Of a DNA stretch of 64,000 bases, positions 1-13,235 are shown piece after piece. Position 1 is the first letter of the stretch. Every line of letters begins with the position of its first letter. The translations under genes were made by a program, and so were the position numbers. The DNA lies in assembly GCA_013398275.1 (NCBI GenBank), contig VZSE01004958.1, positions 489,414 to 553,413 of the forward strand, in the 5' to 3' direction. The notes below the pieces were generated by a model. That model was not told the DNA's origin and made no database searches. It saw nothing but the letters and a program-made list of their open reading frames with translations. The stretch is from Promerops cafer (Eukaryota; Chordata; Aves; Passeriformes; Nectariniidae).

Positions 1-671
1 TTTATTATGTCAAAAAAGATATAAATATTTTTTTTTATTTTTTTTTTTTTTAATGTTACAAGGGCTGTCCAGGAAGAAACATGTGTGTGAATCCCTGAAA
101 ATTTCAGACATCAGTAGAGTCAAATGGAATTTTCTTGTATTCTGAGGTAATAGTGATTCAAACGGAGGAAGAGATAAAAGAGTAATGTTAAAACCTCTGA
201 TATATAAAGAATGAGAGCAAAAGGTAACTGAAAAAAGTCCAGAAGTCAACAACAAGAAAATTGTCAGGCACTCAAAAAAATTAAAAAAAAAAAAAAAATT
301 CTAATGAAATTCTTAGCAAATTAAGAGTGGATGAACAGAAGATCTGGTACATATTTGTTATAGTACCAATAAAATGAAAAGATAGGAAGAATAATACAAT
401 GAAAAAATAAGTAAGTGCAGAAACACAGAAAATGAGATGCATAACAGAAACAGCAATGGGAAACAGGTGGTAAGGAATTGTTGTGCCAGCTTGATAGCCA
501 GCAAAGTCTGGTAGAGCAAATATTGTTACCACTGAACAGTGCTGTCATACCAGTAAATACTTGAAAAGAATATATGCTTGTGAAGCAGAATTTATGATAT
601 TCCTGGCTGAAACAGGCACTTTACTGGGAACTGTGTTGTTCTTAACTTTCAAATATAAAATATAATTGACT
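1..671. other. AT-rich non-coding sequence with T and A tracts
   Basis: Nothing recognisable as a gene. The stretch holds two T-runs near 28-51 and an A16 run at 283-298. The open frames here are driven by these tracts and by AT-rich composition and resemble no protein family. The first CR1 copy starts at its right edge. Confidence 0.6.
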
Positions 672-1024
672 GAGAGGGAGCTAATTGATGTCTGTAAGTA
701 TCTGAAGGGAGGGTGCCAAAAGGACAGATCCAGGCTCTTCTCCGTGGTGCCAAGTAATAGGGCAAGACGCAATGGGCAGAAATTGATGCACAGGAAGTTC
801 CACCTGGATATGAGGGAGAACTTCTTTCCTGTGTGAGTGGCCATGCACTGGAACCGGTTGCCCAGAGAGGTTGTGGAGTCTCCCTCTCTGGAGAATTCAA
901 GAACCATATGGACACAATCCTGTGCCACATCCTCTGGGATGGCCCGGCCTAAGCATGGAGGTTGGACCATATTATCCACCGTGGTCCTTTCCAACCTGAG
1001 CCATTCTCTGCTTCTGTGATAATA
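672..1024 (+). mobile_element. CR1 LINE, 5'-truncated 3' end
   Basis: Plus-strand copy of the avian CR1 non-LTR retrotransposon, truncated to about the last 350 bases. It begins at the 'tatctgaaggga' motif near 695 and runs through the ORF2 C-terminus. One frame from 837 reads HWNRLPREVVESPSLEN, the hallmark CR1 C-terminal motif. It continues into the 3' UTR (the segment equivalent to 'aatcctgtgc...' near 920) and ends with the ATTCT/TTCTGTGAT-type terminal repeat at about 1005-1022. Severe 5' truncation is the normal outcome of CR1 target-primed reverse transcription. The frame is not a host gene. Several indels and stops show it is an old, inactive copy. Confidence 0.93.
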
Positions 1025-2258
1025 AATACAAAATGCAAATAGCTGATAACTGTGAAAGGTGTGAAAACCCTCAAGACTAAAGCTCTCACCAGTTAACTGC
1101 TGTGCTTTACAACTAGGCTCAAACACTTGCAAACTTTTCCAAACATGAGGTGTGCATTTTCATGTAGCGTATTTACATGTAGGCAGGATGTCAACCAGAC
1201 CCATGGGTGATAGCCCTAGGAACTACAGTTAGAGAAAGTTCCATCCAAATGGAGCTTCAGGGAAGGAGAGTGAGGACAGAGCCAGCAATGCCTTGGCCCA
1301 GTAAGCTAGGATAGTCTCTTCTAGGGGCCTTTGAAAGGACAGAAAAATTTCTGTGAAAGGACACTGTGTATTACTCTCTAGAAGTAGTTACAGCCACTGA
1401 ATAGGTAAGAACTTCAGATTACTTTACTGAAAATTCCTGGTGCCAATGAACCACTTGTGGGGACAAAAAAATACATGATAGAGGACAGAGAAAGACTGAA
1501 CAAAATTTTCAGGCATAGTAGCATGACCAGAGGGAAACTTTTAATGGTTATCCCAGTGAAACACCGAAGGAGAAAAAAGAGCATTCTTTTTAGGAATAAC
1601 TTCACCTAACCTTGGATCTTAATAATGAATATGGCTTCATATGGGTTTGCCATTTCAAATCTTTTACAGTGGCAAGAGTAATAGCTTTGTTTTAAGTTAT
1701 GTTTTATTTCATCTTAAAGTGCATTTCTAAAATAGATACCCAAATATACCTTTTTCTTATGTAAATTGCTTAATAACAATAATACCATTTAACAATCTTT
1801 TCAACAAGTTGCACTCTGAAAATGTGGTAAAATAGCACTTTTATATTCCCTGATCATAAAATTATTAATTTTTAATATAAAATAAAATTTAAAAACCTTA
1901 AAAGGGATGAATGTCACTATGCAGAGCTTGTGGATTTCACAAATGCTGACAAAAGCTGTTAATTTTTAAGACAGAGAGCATGCTGTCAGAAATTTGCTCT
2001 TTCAATCAATCTAAAGGTTGTTTTATATAGTTTATATTTTCTGGTTACCTACATCTAAGAAGCAGTTCAAAACACTTTAGAATATAGAGTCTTGTTCACC
2101 ATATAGATAAAACTAATTCACCGTAAATCTATTTCCAAAAGATTCAATATCTTTCTGTTTAGTCTGTGCATTTCCTGTTTTGTAGAAAGATGTTTTTATT
2201 TCCCTGCTGATGTTTATGTACCTGTTCTGTAACTATATTACAGCTTCATTGCTGTAAT

Positions 2259-2282
2259 CCATTGACTTTAATGGAGTTACTC
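2259..2282. repeat. Possible fossil of an ancient amniote interspersed repeat
   Basis: The motif attgactttaatggagtta resembles a very common word in old sauropsid repeats (the type reading attgacttcaatggagtta followed by a tttacacc motif). Only this core is recognisable, and element boundaries cannot be set. It may be chance. Confidence 0.3.
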
Positions 2283-2391
2283 TTTTCATGTAGTTATTCC
2301 AAGTTACTCTTACACAAGTATAGTCTGTAAAGTCTGTATGATTTCTCTTTATAGATAACCTAATGAAATCTTTGTATTCATTGTGCATATT

Positions 2392-2414
2392 AAAAAAAAA
2401 AAAAAAAAAAAAAG
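2392..2414 (+). repeat. A23 homopolymer
   Basis: An uninterrupted run of 23 A. It could be the tail of an old retrocopy. However, no polyadenylation hexamer lies just upstream and no coding similarity is visible in the preceding few hundred bases, so it is annotated only as a homopolymer. Confidence 0.85.
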
Positions 2415-5076
2415 GATTTGTGGGCAAAAAAGAAGGAAATCATACTATACATAGCAAATTTGAAGGCATGAATGGGTAATCAACTTTAAATCAAATGACA
2501 TAGCTGCAGGAGGCACGAGTTTACATTCATGGATACAGTCTTCCTGCTCTGTACTCTTCCAGCATGCCAAAGCAGCTACAGACTTGGCACAGGAAGCTGG
2601 GTTTGTAACTGCTTTGCATCACTGCACAGCAGTTGGAGCACTCTGGCACATCTGCCCCGTACATGATGCAAATTGATGCAGGAAGTGAAACTTCATAAAA
2701 ATGTCTCAGACTTCTATTGGGAACACAGAGTTGACATAAATACTTTGCCTGTGTAAATCATGAGTTCAGTGGAGCTGGACTGACTTACATATGACTTACA
2801 TAAATTTCAGATCTAGACTCAAATCTTGGGTTGTGACATTATGAATAGAGATAATATATTGATAAAAATCAACAGCAATGTCCAGTAGGAAGATAACTCA
2901 TATATAATCTAAATAATGCTAAATGATGACTGTTCTGATGGACTGCCAAGACAAGGTGAACTATGCCATGAAAAACAAGCACAACACATGGCAACCATGA
3001 AGGTTCCAGTAAAAAAGTCATCCTTTTTGTTGTCTCCTGGTTATGTCTTTTGCTAGAAATATGCAAAAAGCATCATTGCAGCCACACTATGTAAATATTC
3101 AGCAAAGAAATGCTACTCAAAGTCTCTTGGCATAGTGTTCTGAAACACTATTTTGCAAATGTTGTTAGTTTTGGTTTCATGTATTTTTTACTCAACTTAC
3201 ACTATAGTACTTAAATGTTTGTATAATGCCTGATCTTTTTACTGTTCACATTTAGCATCTTCATGATTCACTTGCACATTTTCATTGTTTGGGATTTTTA
3301 TGCTCTTCTGATAAACAATATTTTATTGATTCAGCTGCAGATTTTAATGTCTCAAAATGTACAAATATTGCCTATGTGTTACAGTGCGTACTTTGATGTT
3401 CCAATTAGAAATTTTATGGATCCAGCTGCATACTTTGGTGACCCAGTTGGATTCTTGATTTTCAATAAAATTGGTAGGCACACTATGCTCTATGTTAATT
3501 AAAGTGAATACAGTATTTTGATAATTAGTTTGAGGAAACAAACAGAAAAAGAGCCCTACAAACCTAAAATCTATTTTTTGGTTTTGTTTTTTTCTTCATA
3601 ATATGCAATACTACACCAGAATTTTAAGTCAAGCAAATTTGCTTAGTTATAATGAAAATACAAAAACAAGGCATCAGGTTGTCATAAACATGTTGGGACG
3701 TGTATGTATTCAGGCAGGCTGTTCAGTGTACTGCACTTTGCTAACTGCACTTTGCTAAGTATTTTGTAGGTAATTCATGTTACCAAAAGACTTTCTGATG
3801 TATTTTAAGCACAGAATTTATAAGACACATATATTTATTTAATGTGCCCAAGATATATCAATGGTGTCTCTTAAATGTTCCATTAATGAAAAAAAATTCC
3901 CTCTTCTGTTTAGGAATTCTACTATACTGAGTTACTACACTCAATGAGTGCACTACATCAGTCATCCAAAGGTTTCTATTTTAAGAATTACCACACCTTA
4001 AAATTGAATACATATTTACACTTTGCTATATGTTGTTGCAGTTTACCTTCAGTCTACATCAGTGTAAATGTTATATGAGAGACATATATAAAGATAGAAA
4101 AGGGAACCAGAGGCATGGATATTTCTCTGCTTTGGTCACACTTAAGAATGGATTGTGTATATCCATTTCAGCTCCAGAGAACTGATCCTTAATAAAAAGA
4201 AACAAATCTCTACAGTCCTTTTCTTCTTCTAAAATAAATCACAGTCTACCGCAGTCAGTCTTTTGTTTCAGTCTGCCTACTAGACTAGCAAAAATGTTTC
4301 TTCGACTGATCATAACTTTGCTACAGCCCGAGAGAGCCTGTGGAAGGTAGGTGTGCTTTAGCTCAGCTCAGTACTTAGCACATACAATCTGTGGATCATC
4401 ACTGGCAACACAACTTCTGTCACGTGGGTGCTTCCCTACAGACTCCTATTTTCAAAGAGGAGTTTCTTTAAGATACTTTATGCAAAAATTATGAAATAGA
4501 TAATTAAGAATAATTTCATTAGGTGGGATGCGTCAGGTGCAGTCACTTATTATATATCTTTTTTTACTGTCTCACTAAATGTATGAAGCTCATAAACCTT
4601 TTGTTTCCTTCCTAATTTCTTCCAAAACTACTTTCCTCTTTATCCTAATGCCAAAGTTTTAACCAAATATTTCTGTCACTGCAGCTTATGAAATTCACAC
4701 AATTATCACTATAATTTACCACACCACACAGATCACAGTCAGTTTTCTTTGAAGGGGGATTTCCTACCTTCTTGGTATCTTAGTTAGTACTGACATTTCT
4801 GTTTATTTTACAGCAGCTCCTCCTATTTGACCTGGGATTATGTCTCCTTTGATAAGAAGTATCTGCCTCCCTTCACCTTAAGCATACTTACAATTTACTA
4901 TTGTTTCTGTAGTGCATTTCTCTGGAGAATCTGAGATTCAGATTCACTCTTTACCAGCATAGGATGTTACAGGTGCAGAAGCTTTGCTGATCCACATGAA
5001 AACTGGGTATTATATGAGTTTGGAGATGAAAGCTAAGCTCATTTCTGATTTGTTTCAGTTTTCTTCTCTTTCTTTA

Positions 5077-5182
5077 TGCGTGATGAAGGTCAAAATCATT
5101 CAGAAAGAAAACAAAGAACATGTGGGAACTACCTAGAGTATTTAAAAAAAAACAAAACATCATGAACTAGTGATTCATGGTT
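5077..5182 (+). repeat. Inverted repeat, left arm (partner at 6841-6934)
   Basis: The reverse complement of this arm aligns to 6841-6934. A 28-base core (about 5120-5147 here, 6869-6896 there) is identical. The next 27 bases differ at only three positions. Homology then continues on both sides, with one gap of about 7 bases in a T-run. The arms are about 95-105 bases long and about 1.66 kb apart. The pair could be terminal inverted repeats of a non-autonomous DNA transposon about 1.85 kb long, or two copies of one dispersed repeat in opposite orientation. The family is not recognised. Confidence 0.85.
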
Positions 5183-6737
5183 TCTATTTTTTGGCCTGTG
5201 TTCTGTTGCTGAAAAGCAGTTTTTAAACGCTTATGGGTAAGACAGGCTTTGTATTTATTTATTCAATCTCTGTGAGTTTCTTAAATTTCTCTCATTTTTT
5301 GTCACAGTGCAACACCGCCTAAGAGGTGCAGAAAATCACATCATTGACCAAGGATTCCTTGCTTTTATCACATCAGATTATATAATTCATAGATATTTTT
5401 CTAAAACTCCTTTCCTTCTTGCTTCAGCAAGTTCCATAATTACTGGTGGTAAAATACCATAGTGATACTCAACTTGGTGAATAAAGTTTTTCCTATGCAG
5501 CTCGTATTGTAAAAAAGTTCATGTGAAAATAGGGTGCTGAGAAAAGATAGTCTTTGTCCTACCTGCTTGGACAGGTAAAGGGATGCTTTACTGAATTTGG
5601 CTGCCTTATGCCAGCTGTACAGACTTTCAGTAGGAATAAAAACTACTTAGATATGAAAGTTATTCTACAGGTCCTATTCTACAGGTGTAATAATATAGCT
5701 ACAAGTTATTCTACACATGCAATTTACCAAAGATGGTGAATGGAGCTGGTGGAGGCCCTTGGGATTGTGTTCACTACTTCGCCTCCATAGCAGTTTAAGC
5801 ACATTTTCCACTTTCATCAGTTTTGACTGCCTCTGGGTCTCCATTTCAGCAACTCCCAGACATTTTTATTTTTTGTCCATCTCTTATTCTGTTTCTTCAA
5901 CTTTAATTCCAGTTGTTTCTGTTATACTGTGATTTATGCTTACAGCCCTCAGGTATCCAGATTGCTACTCACTGGGCCAGCCTTGGGCTGCCCATCTGGG
6001 ACTGAATTTGTATCAGCAACCTCTTTTTCCCCCTAGTCACACTGGTTCAGCTACAGAATAAATTCCTTGAGGTTTTCTCCAATACAGTGTATGATCCTCT
6101 CTCAAAGCTCTTCATGTTCCCTTTCACTAAACTCTCAAAAAGCTCACCACAGGCTAGCTTGTCACATTCATATGGGCTTGCAGTATGTCCTTCACAGTTC
6201 ATAGTTTTCCCTACACAACATAATTCTCAGATACAGTACAGATGTTCAAACCAAAGTGGATTCTCAAACTGAACAAATTGGAAACTTTACCATGGCTTTC
6301 TCCTGTAAATTTTCACCTAATTCTCTGAAAGAGGCACTAGCTTGTATTTTTCTACTTGAACAGAAAAGCAAATTCTCACCAGTGTTGGTGATAGGCCTTG
6401 TTTCAAATTGACTGATGAAAGGAAGAAATCTCATCAACAAAGTCATAACTGACAAAAAAGGGTGATTCTTACACTTAGTGGTAGATTGTCTATGGCTCTC
6501 CAGTCTCAGGCAGCTCCCTAGCATTTATGATTCCTACACAGGAGTCAATTTCAGGATTTGATGCAGGATAGCACTGCATAGGTCAGGAGGCTGACAGATG
6601 ATACTCTGAAGATAACACAACAAGGTTGTCTTGGGCCCAGCTCCACGATCATCAGGCAATCAACTAAATCCCTGAAGAACAGTTGCAAGTGTAGCCAGAG
6701 TTGCTCTGAGGTGCTTAGGACACGACTTGTTGCCCTT
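5183..6737. other. Spacer of the inverted repeat, no gene seen
   Basis: About 1.55 kb between the left arm and a CR1 scrap. There are short direct repeats near 5660-5715 (ttattctaca three times). No transposase-like open frame is visible, so if the arms bound a DNA transposon it would be non-autonomous. Confidence 0.5.
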
Positions 6738-6840
6738 ACAGAATCACAGAATGGGTAATTCTGGTCCAAACCCCTGCTCAGACAGGGTCATCTGAAAGCA
6801 TATTGCACAGGATTACATCCTGGTACTTGCCTTCAGATGC
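6738..6840 (-). mobile_element. CR1 LINE, short 3'-terminal scrap
   Basis: Minus-strand CR1 3' end of about 100 bases. It starts with the terminal repeat in reverse (acagaatcacagaatgg). The 'cccctgctcagacagggtca' block and the 'attgcacaggattacatcc' block follow, both diagnostic of the CR1 3' UTR. The copy stops close to where the right arm of the inverted repeat begins, so it probably lies inside the region bounded by the arms. Confidence 0.85.
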
Positions 6841-6934
6841 ACCAAGAATCTGGTTCATGATGTTCTCTTTAAATACTCTAGGTAGTTCCCACATGCTCAT
6901 TGTTTTCTTTCTGAGTGATTTTCGTCATCAAGAA
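6841..6934 (-). repeat. Inverted repeat, right arm (partner at 5077-5182)
   Basis: The reverse-complement partner of the left arm. The core reads tttaaatactctaggtagtt followed by cccacatg and is identical to the reverse complement of the other arm. Identity fades on the outer side after about 6930 and on the inner side at the border of the CR1 scrap. Confidence 0.85.
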
Positions 6935-9900
6935 GTGAGTCCTGACTTCCTAAGTGACAAACAGCAGGGGGAAAAAAAAAAGAGGGAATTGTTTTATTGG
7001 CTTTGAGAATGGAAATTTTTGAACAGTTTATTTTTTGGTTATATGAAGATGAGAAAAGAAGGTAAAAAAGTGTTTTGAGGATGAAATAGTTGTTTTGTAA
7101 AAAAGTCACTCCCTGACTGAGCCACAAAGAGTAGTTTGGATATAGGCCTTGACAAAAATGTCTTCTTTGGTTTTGTATTTTCATCCCAGACAGATGGAGA
7201 CCACAATAACAGAGAGAGTGCTGTTGTAGTGAACAAATTTATGAACAAATAAATTGTAACGGATACTTCATTCAGCTGCTTTCATCTCAAGATGTCTCAT
7301 TATCAGTGTTACAGGAAGCATTTTGGGAGCCAGTGATCACAGAAGTGAATCAGACATGAATGGAATGGTAAGAACAGAAGGTCTGTTTTCCTGCTCCTTG
7401 GATCTGATTTTGCTGATTTTACAACATTGACAATTTTGGGCTTGGTGTTTTTGCATCCTTCACTACAGCATACTAGTATATCACTAGATATAGCCTGTGG
7501 TAAATATGGATAATGTTTGTTTATTATCTGTGTGGACTATTTTGATTTTCCATCCAGTGAACCTGAGGGAGGAAGAGAAGAACACCAACAAACAGCAATG
7601 AGACAATGTGCTGATAGCTTTAAATGAATTTTCTAAGGGCTAAGTAAGCTTTGAGATGTCTGCTCCATTCGGTAAAATCTGCACATTGATTACATCTCTG
7701 TAAATGTAGGATAAGTACAGTGTAAAGGTCAACAGATTAAACATGTAGTTTAATCAGCAAATTATGCAAATGAACATAAATGAAATATACCATTCAACTG
7801 TTAAGATCAGTAAAGCATGCAACTCTATTAGTGAAGTGCTTGAGTGCTGGCCATCTTAAATCTACACCCGATTAACTAAACTTTAAGAAAATTCAGTTGC
7901 TGGAGGAAAAGAGTTTATCAGCCAAATGTTTGGTCTAAAAAACATTTATTACAATGCACCTACCTAAAATATGGTGACAAAAAAATAGCAAAATTGGTAA
8001 AAAATTGACAATAGTAACAACACAACCGCACTAAAGCTTTTTTCTCTGTCACTAGAGGGTGAATATCAATTAGCAAGTGGTGAAATAATAGGACTACTTG
8101 AAATATGATGATCAATGAGGTGAAATTTACAGACATTCAACAACTACTGTACACGGCTCAAGTAGCAAGTTCCCTCCCAGCTCCTCATCTAGGTCAAAAT
8201 CAGCAAAGCACTTAAGTACATCCATAACTTTAGGTGTAGGAGTGGTACCATAGACGTCTTTTGCTCATCTGCTGCTGCTGATGTTATGAAGCAGAGACTT
8301 GAGATCAGGGCTCAGTTGGGCTAATTGTACTTCATAGATTTAAAAAGATACAGAATCTATAAGACTAGCAATCTAGAGAGACAGAGGGTGGGGGGAAAAA
8401 CATAGTTATTATTCTCTCCTCTCTGTCTTCCTTCTTTTTTTTTTCTTTTTTTAAATCATAATTACAATAATTAGGTTAGAAATTTTGGATTACATCCCAG
8501 ATATCATTACATATATGAATTTGGATTTCAGAAGTTCATAGTTTTAGCAGCAGTGAACAGTGTTAAGACCAATGAAGAACTGTTTTTATGTCTAGAAACA
8601 ATAATCAAAATTTTCAAATAAATAGAATTCTTAGATGAAATGGCACAGAATAAACAATTTTTCTGTCTCTCGGCCTTTTTTGTGATATTTTAGTCAGTAT
8701 AACATTATTTTGCATGTTGGTAAGTAAACAGCTCTTAAATTAATGCAAGTAGCTAGAACTATTTTATCGGTTGAGCTTGCTGGTATTTAGTTTGGAACAG
8801 AAACATGATTTTCAATTAATTTGTCAGTGGTTCCTGTTCATTTTGATTCAGCTCATATTAGGGAAATTTTTTGGAGCACATTGTGTTGGATTTCTTTCAG
8901 ATGGAACTGTTGGAGGATGTGCTTCAGGGGCACACCTAATGCCTTCCAGCTGCAGATGATGAGCATCCCCAGTCAGGGACAAGACTAAAGATAGCTCTTA
9001 TTCAACTAAAAGAAATGGGGAGGGAGGAAACCCACCCTGTATGGGCATTGTGTAAACATTACTTCCTCAGCAATTCTTTGGCTATAGAGATAATTTTCCA
9101 TTAGTCTTTGCTTGGTGCTAACAATATGTGTAATTACAGTTTATCAAAGCTTCCCATTCCTCTCCCCATCTTGCCTTCCTTCACCTTTTTGCTGTGAAAT
9201 TTTTGAGGTGATAAATGATGCAACTTGATCAAGGATTTATGGTATGCAATGAACAAAATAAAGGCTCCTAAATGTCAGCACATACTGTTAGTATAAATGT
9301 TTAAATAATTTGCATTTTATTGACTGACCTTTGCTAGTCAGCAATTTCTGTTTGATGAAACAACTGAAAAAAAAAATTACAGCTTTCCATTGCAGATATA
9401 TCTAGAAAATATCTAGAAAAAAATATGCTTTTTACTACTTCAGATTACTTGGCTTGGGCAAAGAGTCACAGGGAAGTTTTTATTGCATCCATGACTTGTA
9501 TACCTCCCTCTGTCAGAGCAAAGTTTAAGAATGAACCTGCTTCTCCCTTCTACCTTCACTATAGAAGCAACCAATTTCCTATCCACTGAAACAGTTCTAG
9601 CCCTCCCTTTTTGCCTCTTGAATGATTTCTCACTTTTAGGAATGTTTATCTCTGCTTTGTACCCTTCTACACCTAGCTTATGGCATCTGTCATGGTGAAC
9701 TAGAGAGAATTCAGGGACAATACCTTTTAATTTGAAACAGTAGGAAACTTTTTTTGAAAAACAGAAATAAAATGCACATACATCAATTTTTATTGAAGAA
9801 CCCTTTAAAATATGCTTTGTCAGATTGAAGATTCTGTTTTATTTTGCATTTTAGGATTTTTTCCCATGGAGAAGTAGTTAGACAAATTGACCCATTCAGC

Positions 9901-12820
9901 CTTCACAAAAGATCCTCCCTTTAAAAAAATGTCATCAGGAGTCATGATGATGATTAAAAACAAATTATTTGAAGTATCAATTGTTTATTGGATGAACTAT
10001 TAAAATGGACATTAATTGCTCATCACCCATAGCAAAACCTTGTTTTGAATAGGAGACATTAGGTAGTTTTTCAAGTGCCTAGGTTTGTTGATATGTTCTA
10101 GAAACCACATTCCATTGTGCAAAATAAGTACAGAAAAGGGATAAACACAAAAGAGTGACGCTATCATCATCATATCACAAAATAAATGGAATTTCAGTTT
10201 TGGAACAGATACAGACAAATAGAAACCAATCCATCAAAATATCTCCGTACTGTTACATAGATGGGATTAGTTAGAGATGCTTGTGAGATGATTTGTGCCT
10301 TAAGTGTCAAGAAGGAAACACTCAAAACAGGAAATATTTTTTTACATGAAAGAAAGAGAGTAGAATACACCAAGGAGAAAAAAGTAGTTTATTTAACCTT
10401 GTTAAAATGGAAGGGAAAAATCTTTGAAGATCTAGACCCAGGTTAGTCTAATCCTTTATGCATGAAGATAGAAGCAAAATTGAATGCTATATAAGGATTA
10501 TTTTAAACTCAGACAAAAATTAAACTGACAAAATATACACATATATGCGTACATACATATGTATATGTAGATACGATGCAAAGGCTTTTCAGTAGAGGAA
10601 TGGTAATTCATCATATTTTGAGTCATTAGATTTCAAGAAGTCTGGAAATATAAATCTAGTTCTTGATCAGGCATTTGGTGAATGCTTAGCGCCTTTGTAA
10701 CTATCCTACCTAATACATAAAATTTCCACTGCTCATTCTTATCGACTTATTTCTGTCTGCTTTTGTCTGCAACTTCATCCAGTACAACTCTATCTAGGAC
10801 TAAACTTTTGGGGAGGTTTAAAGTCTCCCTAAGGCAAAACACAGCATATCTAAATGCCATTCTTTCAGGCACCACAGAGAACAAAAGACAGCATTTACCT
10901 TTGATTCAAACAGAGATTGGTATTGTCCATCTGTTCCAGCCTACAGAGGGGAAATAGGTGTGCCTTATGGAGTCATATTTCCTACTGAACAGTCCAATAA
11001 ACAGGAGAACATTTGGATGAAATAACCTTTGACTTTGTTGCCTCAACCCAGTTGTGACTGTGTGTGCTTCTGGACATACTGCAAAGCACTTGTGCAGCAT
11101 CCAGACTACAAATGAGGCATGTCTCAGTGCAAGCCTAGTGAATGTCCTTTCTGTTTCACACAGATCTGGCTCCTCATCATGATGTGTGCTGTCCCTTTGA
11201 GCAACATGGAACATCCCTTGCACACATCAGCCAAGTAGGCTTTGTAGCAATGTTCACTATGGGAGGGAGGTTAGTGTGCACAATTGTCTGTGCATGCATA
11301 TGTCTCTTCCCTGTTCCTGCACTTTTTGAGTCTATTGATTTTAGCCAGATTTGACAGAGTAGTAGAGGTATCAAAGATAATTAAATGCCAGCTCCAGTTT
11401 CTTTCACGTTTCTCTGTTAGCAGCTGGTGTCTCTTTGCTCTCTATTCTAATTTTCCATCTAAACCGTGCTAGCTGCTTTGATATTCAGAGAAGCGTATGA
11501 GTAGTCACAATCTGAACAGAAATTCCTGTTTACTGATAGTCCCCACTACTGTCTCCAAAAAATGATGTTGAAGAGGACTACAAGGAAAAGGCAACATGCA
11601 TTGCTTTAGTGTTTGAGGTGACCTGTTTAAAATATGCTGTGGGTCTTGAGAATTACCAATATTTTGTCTGTCTGTGTTGTATGTGGCAGCATTCCTCCTG
11701 CTGCACAGTGTGATATAGAGAGAAGGGGAGAAGAGACCTTTTATTTTGAGCAGATATGGACTATATTCCTCAATTGACTGTGTTTATAAGACTATTATTC
11801 TATGTAATGAAATATTATTGTACAAAACCAATTTCAAAGTCACAATATCTCATTTTGTGTTTCTCCAGAAAAAGAAGCAACCCTATATTATAGAGAGTGA
11901 TATGAGAGATTAATACAAAATATAAGTCTAGAGAGTTCTAAAGAAGAAAGAAAATAAATGGCAGGCTTTAAAGAGAGGCAGATATCTAAGGAAAGAGCAA
12001 CATAGATTCCTGCACATGGTGGCAGGGATGTATGCAATGTAATGCCCCCATTCTGGGAAACACTTTAACTTTAGGATTAAAACCAGCATTTGAAATGTTG
12101 GTCATTTCTAGAAAGAAGGAATTCATGTATAACCATTTATTTATTAATTAGGAAAGTAGTTAGGCATATTTCTGGATGATCAGTTTGGGCATCTGGTGGC
12201 TGATACCAACATAAATATTGCTAAGTCTTTCAGAAGTATGTAAGGAAACCACAATGCAAACATATCCACAGGTATTTTCATAACACTTATGCTAAGATTT
12301 TATAAGAAGTTGATGGAGTTTGATAGAGGGATAGATCAAAAATTATTGATACCCAGAAAAGGAAACCATGGAAAAAAGTGTAATATAGTACAGCATGACA
12401 GAAGTCTCATATCTGTGAGAGAAATATGAGAATTGCAGAATTTTTTTTGAATTACACAAAAAGTGCTTTCTTCTTTAAGTGAGGTTATAAAAGTAAGGTA
12501 TGTTTGATGAAAATATTTCTAGAAAAGAAGCTGTACAAATCCAAAAAATAAAAACGGGGAAAAGGACTCCATGAAGAAGGTAATGGCTGCAAGTCACTTC
12601 TTAAAAGGGCATTTTGATGGATATGGTGGATGTTGTATTTGTTTATTGGTAATACCTGTCTCAGTAGCATAGATAGGATTTTCTGAAATAGGGAGGGATT
12701 CTGGTGCAGGGGGAAGTGTGGATTCTGGGTCAAAAGGCAGAAAGTAGGTTTGCCATAACATCCTTGTAGGTAAGCTCAGGAAATGTGGATCAAATGAATG
12801 TGATGCCTTGGACTGGCTAT
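6935..12820. other. Unique AT-rich sequence, no gene seen
   Basis: Nearly 6 kb without a recognisable exon, LTR or CR1 copy. Small features are a short tandem repeat of atatctagaaaa near 9398-9420 and an alternating purine-pyrimidine AT/GC patch near 10530-10575. Open frames in this stretch (including one of 105 codons on the minus strand at 10906-11223) resemble no known family and have no convincing start or splice context. Confidence 0.5.
8201..8232. repeat. Possible fossil of an ancient sauropsid repeat
   Basis: The word cagcaaagcacttaagtaca followed by a 'cataacttta' block resembles the 'aaagcacttaagcacatg...aactttaa' motif seen in old turtle, crocodile and bird repeats. Only this segment is recognisable, and the boundaries are unknown. 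Confidence 0.35.
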
Positions 12821-13231
12821 TTAGAACAGAGGCTAGACAGAGTTAAAATAATGAAGTGGATATTTATTAAAGTCCTTTAACAGATACACCTTGGGCAGTG
12901 CAGGAGCCTCACAGAGGCTACACCCAAAATGAACAACAGTCACGAGTTTTTCAGACAGATATAAGCTTGGTCTATTTGCATATCAGAGGTTAATTGTCCA
13001 ATTACAGCTTCAGGTAATGAAGTCACATTCCCTCAGTTTGTGCCTCCCCAATTCACTTCTGTTTATACTTTTCAGGCCTGAGGCTGTGAGGGTGACCTAT
13101 TCTTAGGCCTGGAAGAATTGTTTTTTCTGACCAAGCTGCGATGAGAGCTTACTAACACTCTGTATGGTATTCAGAGTTATACACTAATGCAGTACAGGGT
13201 CTGAAAATTATAAAAGCTAAAACTTCAGGCA
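12821..13231 (-). mobile_element. Solo LTR of an avian endogenous retrovirus (antisense)
   Basis: A block of about 410 bases that reads as an LTR on the minus strand. It starts with TGCCTGAAGTTTTAGC (ending at 13231 on plus). It has a POU/octamer site (ATGCAAAT, plus coordinates 12974-12981), then a TATA-like stretch (gcttatatctg), then an AATAAA polyadenylation signal (plus 12863-12868). A T-rich and GT-rich end follows. No gag/pol-like sequence flanks it, so it is a solo LTR. The exact family and the outer (left) boundary are not certain. It directly abuts the CR1 copy that begins at about 13236. Confidence 0.7.
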
Positions 13232-13235
13232 TCAA

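Larger units (their letters stand above)
1025..5076. other. Unique AT-rich sequence, no gene seen
   Basis: About 4 kb with no recognisable exon or young repeat. It includes a 15-base direct repeat near 3729-3758 (ctgcactttgctaa twice), an A23 run and a possible fossil repeat, both listed separately. The open frames are short and resemble no known domain. Confidence 0.55.

Noticed and set aside
2160..2414. Processed pseudogene ending in the A23 run
   Set aside because: No AATAAA lies close upstream, no coding similarity is visible, and no target-site duplication could be seen.
3310..3450. Repeat-like words gattcagctgca and gatccagctgca about 90 bases apart
   Set aside because: Similarity outside the 12-base word is too weak to call a duplication.
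10906..11374. Cluster of overlapping frames on both strands, the longest 105 codons
   Set aside because: The peptides show no domain or motif, and several mutually incompatible frames overlap. No splice or start context supports any of them.
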